A stretch of 9,215 nucleotides of DNA, taken from positions 1 to 9,215 of the forward strand of contig CAYSPU010000234.1 in NCBI GenBank assembly GCA_964432995.1, in the 5' to 3' direction. The notes below the pieces were generated by a model. It made no database searches. It was not told the DNA's origin and worked only from the letters and a program-made list of their open reading frames with translations. Within the stretch, counting starts at the first letter, position 1. Each line of letters opens with the position of its first letter. This document shows, piece by piece, positions 5,669 through 9,215 of this stretch. The position numbers and the translations under genes were made by a program. This stretch comes from CAYSPU01 sp964432995 (lineage in GTDB: Bacteria > Verrucomicrobiota > Verrucomicrobiia > Limisphaerales > JAHDYP01).

Positions 5669-6826
5669 ATGAAAGCGATTCTGGCCCTTGAGGACGGCAC
5701 GGTGTATGGCGGCGTTGGTTTCGGCGCGCGCACGAGTGCCTGTGGGGAGGTTTGCTTCAACACGTCGATGACCGGCTACCAGGAGATTCTAACCGACCCA
5801 TCCTACAAGGCGCAGATCGTGACGATGACCTACCCCCACATTGGGAACTGCGGGGTGAATCGCGTGGATGTGGAATCGTGGCGGCCCCACGTGGCGGGAT
5901 TCGTCGTCCGGGAGTTGTCCCCGGTGGTCAGCAACTGGAGGGCGGATCGTTCGCTGGCCGGGTATCTCGAGGAACACGGCATACCCGGGATTCAGGGGAT
6001 CGACACGCGGGCGTTGACGCGGAAGCTCCGGGTCCGAGGGGCGATGAACGGATTCCTCACGACGGAGGAGATGACGGAGGCGGAGGCGGTGGAGCGGGCC
6101 CGGAGTTGGGGCGGGTTGGTGGGGGTGGACTATGTGCGCGAGGTAACGCATCGGGAGGCGTTCGACTGGGACCCGGAAGACCGGGAGAGCGCAGGTTTCA
6201 ACTTGCTGCGTGGGAGGGGAGAGGAGGATCCGCGGCAGGTGCGAGATCCTCTGCCGGCGGCGACGATTCCGATCGTGGCCTACGATTTCGGGATGAAGTA
6301 CAACATCCTGCGGCGGTTGCGGCAGTGCGGTTTTCGGGTGCACCTAGTGCCGGCGGCGACGCCGGCGGCGGAGGTGATGCGCCGTCGTCCGGCGGGAGTG
6401 TTTCTTTCGAATGGGCCGGGGGATCCGGCGGCTCTTGGCTACGCCGTACGCGCGGTGGGGGAGTTGGTGAGCGCCGGGGTTCCGATTTTCGGGATCTGCC
6501 TGGGGCACCAGATTTTGGGGCAGGCGTTTGGGGGGAAGACGTTCAAGCTGAAATTCGGCCACCGCGGGGCGAACCAGCCGGTAAAGGACTTGCGGTCGGG
6601 GCGGGTGGAAATCACGAGCCAGAACCACGGGTTTGCGGTGGATCCGCAGTCGTTGCCGTCGGATATACTGGTGGACCGGGTGAACTTGAACGACCAGACG
6701 GTGGAAGGGATGCGGCACCGGTCGAAGCCGGTGTTTTGCGTGCAGTATCATCCCGAGGCGTCTCCCGGTCCGCACGATTCGAGGTCGTTGTTCGAGGAGT
6801 TCCGCGATCTGATTGAGAAGTCCTGA
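5669..6826 (+). CDS. carA: Carbamoyl-phosphate synthase small subunit (glutaminase)
   Basis: The 385-residue product is the glutamine-hydrolysing subunit of carbamoyl-phosphate synthetase, which passes ammonia to CarB for pyrimidine and arginine synthesis in the cytosol. The N-terminal CarA domain shows MKAILALEDGTVYGG, FNTSMTGYQEILTDPSY (30-46) and TYPHIGNCGVN (54-64), with GIQGIDTRALTRKLR (107-121) further on. The class I glutamine amidotransferase domain begins near 200 (PIVAYDFGMKYNILR). It has SNGPGDP (247-253), the nucleophile C277 in FGICLGHQ, and H361 and E363 in QYHPEASPGPHD. The triad is intact and the length is normal for the family. carB is not within the window on either side, so the subunits are encoded apart or carB lies further away. 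A promoter and ribosome site just upstream suggest independent expression. Third codon positions are strikingly G-rich compared with the C-rich radical SAM genes. Confidence 0.97.
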   Translation: MKAILALEDGTVYGGVGFGARTSACGEVCFNTSMTGYQEILTDPSYKAQIVTMTYPHIGNCGVNRVDVESWRPHVAGFVVRELSPVVSNWRADRSLAGYLEEHGIPGIQGIDTRALTRKLRVRGAMNGFLTTEEMTEAEAVERARSWGGLVGVDYVREVTHREAFDWDPEDRESAGFNLLRGRGEEDPRQVRDPLPAATIPIVAYDFGMKYNILRRLRQCGFRVHLVPAATPAAEVMRRRPAGVFLSNGPGDPAALGYAVRAVGELVSAGVPIFGICLGHQILGQAFGGKTFKLKFGHRGANQPVKDLRSGRVEITSQNHGFAVDPQSLPSDILVDRVNLNDQTVEGMRHRSKPVFCVQYHPEASPGPHDSRSLFEEFRDLIEKS

Positions 6827-6918
6827 GCGGGCGGGGCAGGCGACCGGATTTGGCCGCCTTGGGGTGGCTTCGTCGGAGCGCGCTGTCGGGGCGGAAAGCG
6901 ATGTTGGAACGAAACCGT

Positions 6919-6946
6919 TTGACTTGAAGAAGTTGCCGGACATAAT
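6919..6946 (+). promoter_or_regulatory. Candidate promoter of the FHA gene, -10 inside a dyad
   Basis: TTGACT (6919-6924) and CATAAT (6941-6946) each match the sigma-70 consensus at five of six positions with a 16-bp spacer, the best promoter match I found in the window. Transcription would start near 6953, downstream of the ATG at 6945, so translation would begin at ATG 6966 from a leader of only about 13 nt. Confidence 0.55.
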
Positions 6947-6955
6947 GCCGGCAAC
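6932..6955. repeat. Perfect 8-bp dyad GTTGCCGG-N8-CCGGCAAC around the -10 box
   Basis: Arms 6932-6939 and 6948-6955 are exact reverse complements. The 8-base spacer is ACATAATG, which contains the whole candidate -10 box. This is the geometry of a repressor operator covering a promoter. If the DNA is instead transcribed through from carA, the RNA would form a GC-rich hairpin presenting ATG 6945 in its loop. Confidence 0.5.
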
Positions 6956-6965
6956 CGACCAGCCT

Positions 6966-7487
6966 ATGGCCAGACTCGTTGTCCTCAGCGAAGGGTTTGC
7001 GGGGCTTTCCCACGAGCTGAAGGGGGAAAGGATCGCCGTTGGCCGCATCGAGGACAATACGTTCCAGATCGCGGAGCCCTCGGTGTCCAGTCATCACTGT
7101 GAGATCACGTTCCGAGGTCAGGATGTTGTTGTCAAAGACCTCAATTCGACCAACGGGACGTTCATCGACGGAAACCCGGTGACGGAGGGGGTTCTGAAGC
7201 CGGGGCAGGTTCTGCGGTTGGGGCAGGTGGAGTTGCGCATCGAGACGGGGGCCGGCGGCCCGGCGCCCGCACCCGCCACGGCCAAGAAGCCTTTGGACAA
7301 GACGATCGTGCTTGCTCAGGGGGTGAAGGCCAGCGAGTTCGCGACGGCACACACGACGTCTGTGGGGGCGGCGGGCGGGTTCAAGGCGAAGACCAACAAG
7401 GCGAACCGGATTTTCATCGCGGTGGGGGTGGCTCTCGCCGTGGTGATTGTGGTGTTGCTCATCCTCGTGTTCCAGAAGATGGGGTAG
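6966..7487 (+). CDS. FHA-domain protein with C-terminal membrane anchor
   Basis: The 173-residue product has an N-terminal forkhead-associated domain (about 1-95), a phosphothreonine-peptide binder. The conserved positions are present: G26-R27, S41-S42-x-H44 and N60-S-T-N63-G64-T. An Ala/Pro/Lys-rich linker (95-147) follows, then one hydrophobic helix (about 149-169) ending in a short Lys-containing tail. It would be tail-anchored with the FHA domain facing the cytoplasm. I chose ATG 6966 because MARLVVLSEGF begins the first FHA strand and because the candidate promoter's start point falls after ATG 6945. The seven-residue-longer form from 6945 remains possible. No Ser/Thr kinase or phosphatase gene is nearby, so its partner is unknown. 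Its 3' end overlaps the end of hemB on the other strand by 29 bp. No terminator was seen between it and hemB. Confidence 0.87.
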   Translation: MARLVVLSEGFAGLSHELKGERIAVGRIEDNTFQIAEPSVSSHHCEITFRGQDVVVKDLNSTNGTFIDGNPVTEGVLKPGQVLRLGQVELRIETGAGGPAPAPATAKKPLDKTIVLAQGVKASEFATAHTTSVGAAGGFKAKTNKANRIFIAVGVALAVVIVVLLILVFQKMG

Positions 7488-8508
7488 CCGGTGGGACTTG
7501 CGGTTCCTCCGCCAGCCACCGGGCGACGCTGCGCGCGGCGTAGGTGATGAGGATGTCGGCACCGGCGCGGCGCATGGCCAGGAGGCATTCAAGAGTGACG
7601 CGTCGTTCGTCCATCCATCCCCGAGCGGCTGCTGCCTGGATCATGCTGTACTCGCCACTCACCGCATAGGCCGCGGTGGGATAGCCAAACTCCGCCTTGA
7701 CTCTCCAAAGGACGTCCAGGTAGGCGAGGGCTGGCTTCACCATGATGATATCCGCGCCCTCCTGGATGTCCGCCGCGACTTCCCGCAGGGCTTCGGCGGC
7801 GTTGGCCGGGTCCATCTGATAGGTGCGTCGATCGCCGAACCTCGGGGCGGATTCCGCGGCATCGCGGAACGGCCCGTAGAAACTGGACGCATACTTCGCG
7901 GCGTACGCGAGAATCGGCGTTTCCGTGAAGCCCGCCTTGTCCAGCGCTTCGCGGATGGCGCCGACACGGCCATCCATCATATCGCTGGGAGCGACGAGAT
8001 CGGCGCCTGCTTCGGCGTGGCTGACGGCGGTGCGGGCAAGGAGTCTGAGGGTGGGGTCGTTGGCCACGGTCCAGCCGGACGGCTTGCGGGTTACGGTCCC
8101 GCAGTGGCCGTGGCTCATGTATTCGCAGAGGCAGACGTCCGTGATCACCAGGAGTTGGGGAAGCTCGCGTTTGAGAGCACGAACGGCCTGTTGCACGATT
8201 CCGTCGCGGGCGTAGGCTCCCGAGGCTCGCGGGTCTTTTGTGCGCGGGATTCCGAAGAGCAACACTGCGGGCACGCCCTCCCCCCAGGCGGCGGCGGCTT
8301 CGGCGACGAGCTGGTCGGGAGACAACTGGCAGACGCCGGGCATGGACTCAACGGGGCGCCGGAGCTTGCGACCTGGTCGCACGAACAGGGGAAGGACCAG
8401 TTGGCTGACATGGAGGCGCGACTCCTGAACCATGCGGCGGAGGAGAGCGGATTGGCGCAGACGCCGCAAGCGGGTGCGGGGGAAGCCGGATACGAGGGCG
8501 TGGTTCAT
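7459..8508 (-). CDS. hemB: Porphobilinogen synthase (delta-aminolevulinate dehydratase)
   Basis: The 349-residue product condenses two 5-aminolevulinate molecules to porphobilinogen, the second committed step of tetrapyrrole (haem, sirohaem, B12) synthesis in the cytosol. The metal site DVCLCEYMSHGHCG (124-137) has all three cysteines C126, C128 and C136, marking the zinc-dependent type. The two active-site lysines are present: K205 in AYAAKYASSFYGPFRDA and the Schiff-base K258 in IIMVKPALAYLD. APSDMMDGRVGAIR (173-186) and AVSGEYSMI (282-290) are further signatures. It is slightly longer than usual because of about 18 C-terminal residues after the family core (EEPQVPPATPSSGTRG). That tail covers the region overlapping the FHA gene. 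I chose ATG 8508; an in-frame TTG at 8550 adds only an Arg-rich stretch. A -35-like TTGACT lies on the - strand at 8550-8545 but without a good -10. No Shine-Dalgarno is evident. Confidence 0.96.
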   Translation of the reverse strand: MNHALVSGFPRTRLRRLRQSALLRRMVQESRLHVSQLVLPLFVRPGRKLRRPVESMPGVCQLSPDQLVAEAAAAWGEGVPAVLLFGIPRTKDPRASGAYARDGIVQQAVRALKRELPQLLVITDVCLCEYMSHGHCGTVTRKPSGWTVANDPTLRLLARTAVSHAEAGADLVAPSDMMDGRVGAIREALDKAGFTETPILAYAAKYASSFYGPFRDAAESAPRFGDRRTYQMDPANAAEALREVAADIQEGADIIMVKPALAYLDVLWRVKAEFGYPTAAYAVSGEYSMIQAAAARGWMDERRVTLECLLAMRRAGADILITYAARSVARWLAEEPQVPPATPSSGTRG

Positions 8509-8617
8509 GGGGGCTGAGGCTAGGCGAGGCCAGCGGCGGCGCCAAGTCAATCCGCGGAGTCCGTTGCGTCGAGCCTTTCCGCTTTCCCGGCGGGGGCATC
8601 GGGGCTAGGGTGCGGGC

Positions 8618-9193
8618 ATGTGGAAAACCCGTCTGGCGATATTCGGCTTGCTGGGGGCGATTGCCATGGGGGTGGGGCTGTTTGCGGGCCTGTATCTGGT
8701 GGCGTTACCGGGCGCGGCGCAGCGCCCCCCGATTCAGACCACACCGACGATACTGGTGCAGATCCAGTCGGTTTCCCACCTGGTGACGGTCAAGTATGTT
8801 CTGGAGAAGGTGGTGGTTTTGGAGGACGTCAAGTGGTACGGGGACAGCCGGGTTCTGCTGGTCGCTCACGGTGTGGTCAAGGCCGGGATCAACCTCCAGA
8901 AGCTGCGGCCGGAGGACCTCGAACTCGAGGGGAGGACTTTGCGGCTGCGCTTGCCACCGGCGGAGATCACTGATGCCTACCTGGACGAACAACGGACGCG
9001 TGTCATCGAGCGTTCGACCGGGGTCCTGCGCGCCTTTGACAAGGAACTGGAGCAAGTCGCCCGGCAACAGGCCTTGGATGACATCCAGCGCGGGGCCAGA
9101 TTCAGCGGGATACTCCAGGACGCCGAAGAAAGGGCGAAATCCCAGTTGGTCGCGCTTCTCCAGCAAGGAGGGCTGACCGTCGAGTTTAGGTAG
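8618..9193 (+). CDS. DUF4230 family membrane-anchored protein
   Basis: The 191-residue product begins with a glycine-rich hydrophobic segment (about 6-30) that should be a membrane anchor or uncleaved signal, placing the rest outside the cytoplasm. The remainder follows the DUF4230 pattern: ILVQIQSVSHLVTVKYVLEK (45-64), a strand pair ending in LVAHGVVKAGINLQKL (81-96), the LRLRLPPAEI block (108-117), then a long helical region (120-182) and a short final strand GLTVEF (185-190). The biochemical function of the family is not established, and nothing in the sequence suggests an enzyme active site. ATG 8618 has a weak AGGG (8607-8610) 7 bases upstream. The gene diverges from hemB across a 109-bp gap; I found no strong promoter there. 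It ends 22 bp before the right edge, so any operon partner is unseen. Confidence 0.8.
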   Translation: MWKTRLAIFGLLGAIAMGVGLFAGLYLVALPGAAQRPPIQTTPTILVQIQSVSHLVTVKYVLEKVVVLEDVKWYGDSRVLLVAHGVVKAGINLQKLRPEDLELEGRTLRLRLPPAEITDAYLDEQRTRVIERSTGVLRAFDKELEQVARQQALDDIQRGARFSGILQDAEERAKSQLVALLQQGGLTVEFR

Positions 9194-9215
9194 CGGCGGA
9201 CCAGGGGGCACGGGC

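Overview
The window is GC-rich bacterial DNA with eight protein-coding genes, one of them cut by the left edge. No RNA gene, insertion sequence or CRISPR array is visible. A Tat-exported Gfo/Idh/MocA oxidoreductase, a FHA protein with a C-terminal membrane anchor, a DUF4230 protein and generally weak Shine-Dalgarno sites together suggest Verrucomicrobiota or a relative in the PVC group. That placement is inference, since no rRNA or phylogenetic marker was tested.

Left part (1-2705, + strand): the tail of an unidentified gene overlaps by ATGA a radical SAM/SPASM protein. Two bases after that protein's stop a B12-binding-domain radical SAM protein begins. The arrangement looks like the end of an operon for an uncharacterised modification or cofactor pathway. 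Its substrate cannot be read from the window, and no precursor peptide is visible.

Middle (2706-5274): a 166-bp convergent gap holds a near-perfect AT-rich palindrome at 2771-2806, probably a two-way terminator or an operator-like repeat. It is followed on the - strand by metY (O-acetylhomoserine sulfhydrylase, methionine/cysteine synthesis). metY sits 3 bp downstream of the Gfo/Idh/MocA gene, so the two are very likely one transcript.

Right part (5275-9215): a 394-bp divergent control region precedes carA (+, small subunit of carbamoyl-phosphate synthetase; no carB is in view). Next comes a FHA protein with a C-terminal membrane anchor, whose promoter appears to lie inside a perfect dyad. 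hemB (-, porphobilinogen synthase) converges on the FHA gene and overlaps it by 29 bp. A DUF4230 membrane-anchored protein then diverges from hemB. Apart from metY with the oxidoreductase, these are housekeeping or general genes with no obvious common pathway.

The most unusual signals are non-coding: the nested palindrome at 2771-2806, the dyad around the FHA -10 box at 6932-6955, and a change of plus-strand GC skew from C-rich to G-rich near 4.2-5.5 kb that does not follow gene direction. Among the genes, the paired radical SAM enzymes are the best candidates for undescribed biochemistry.
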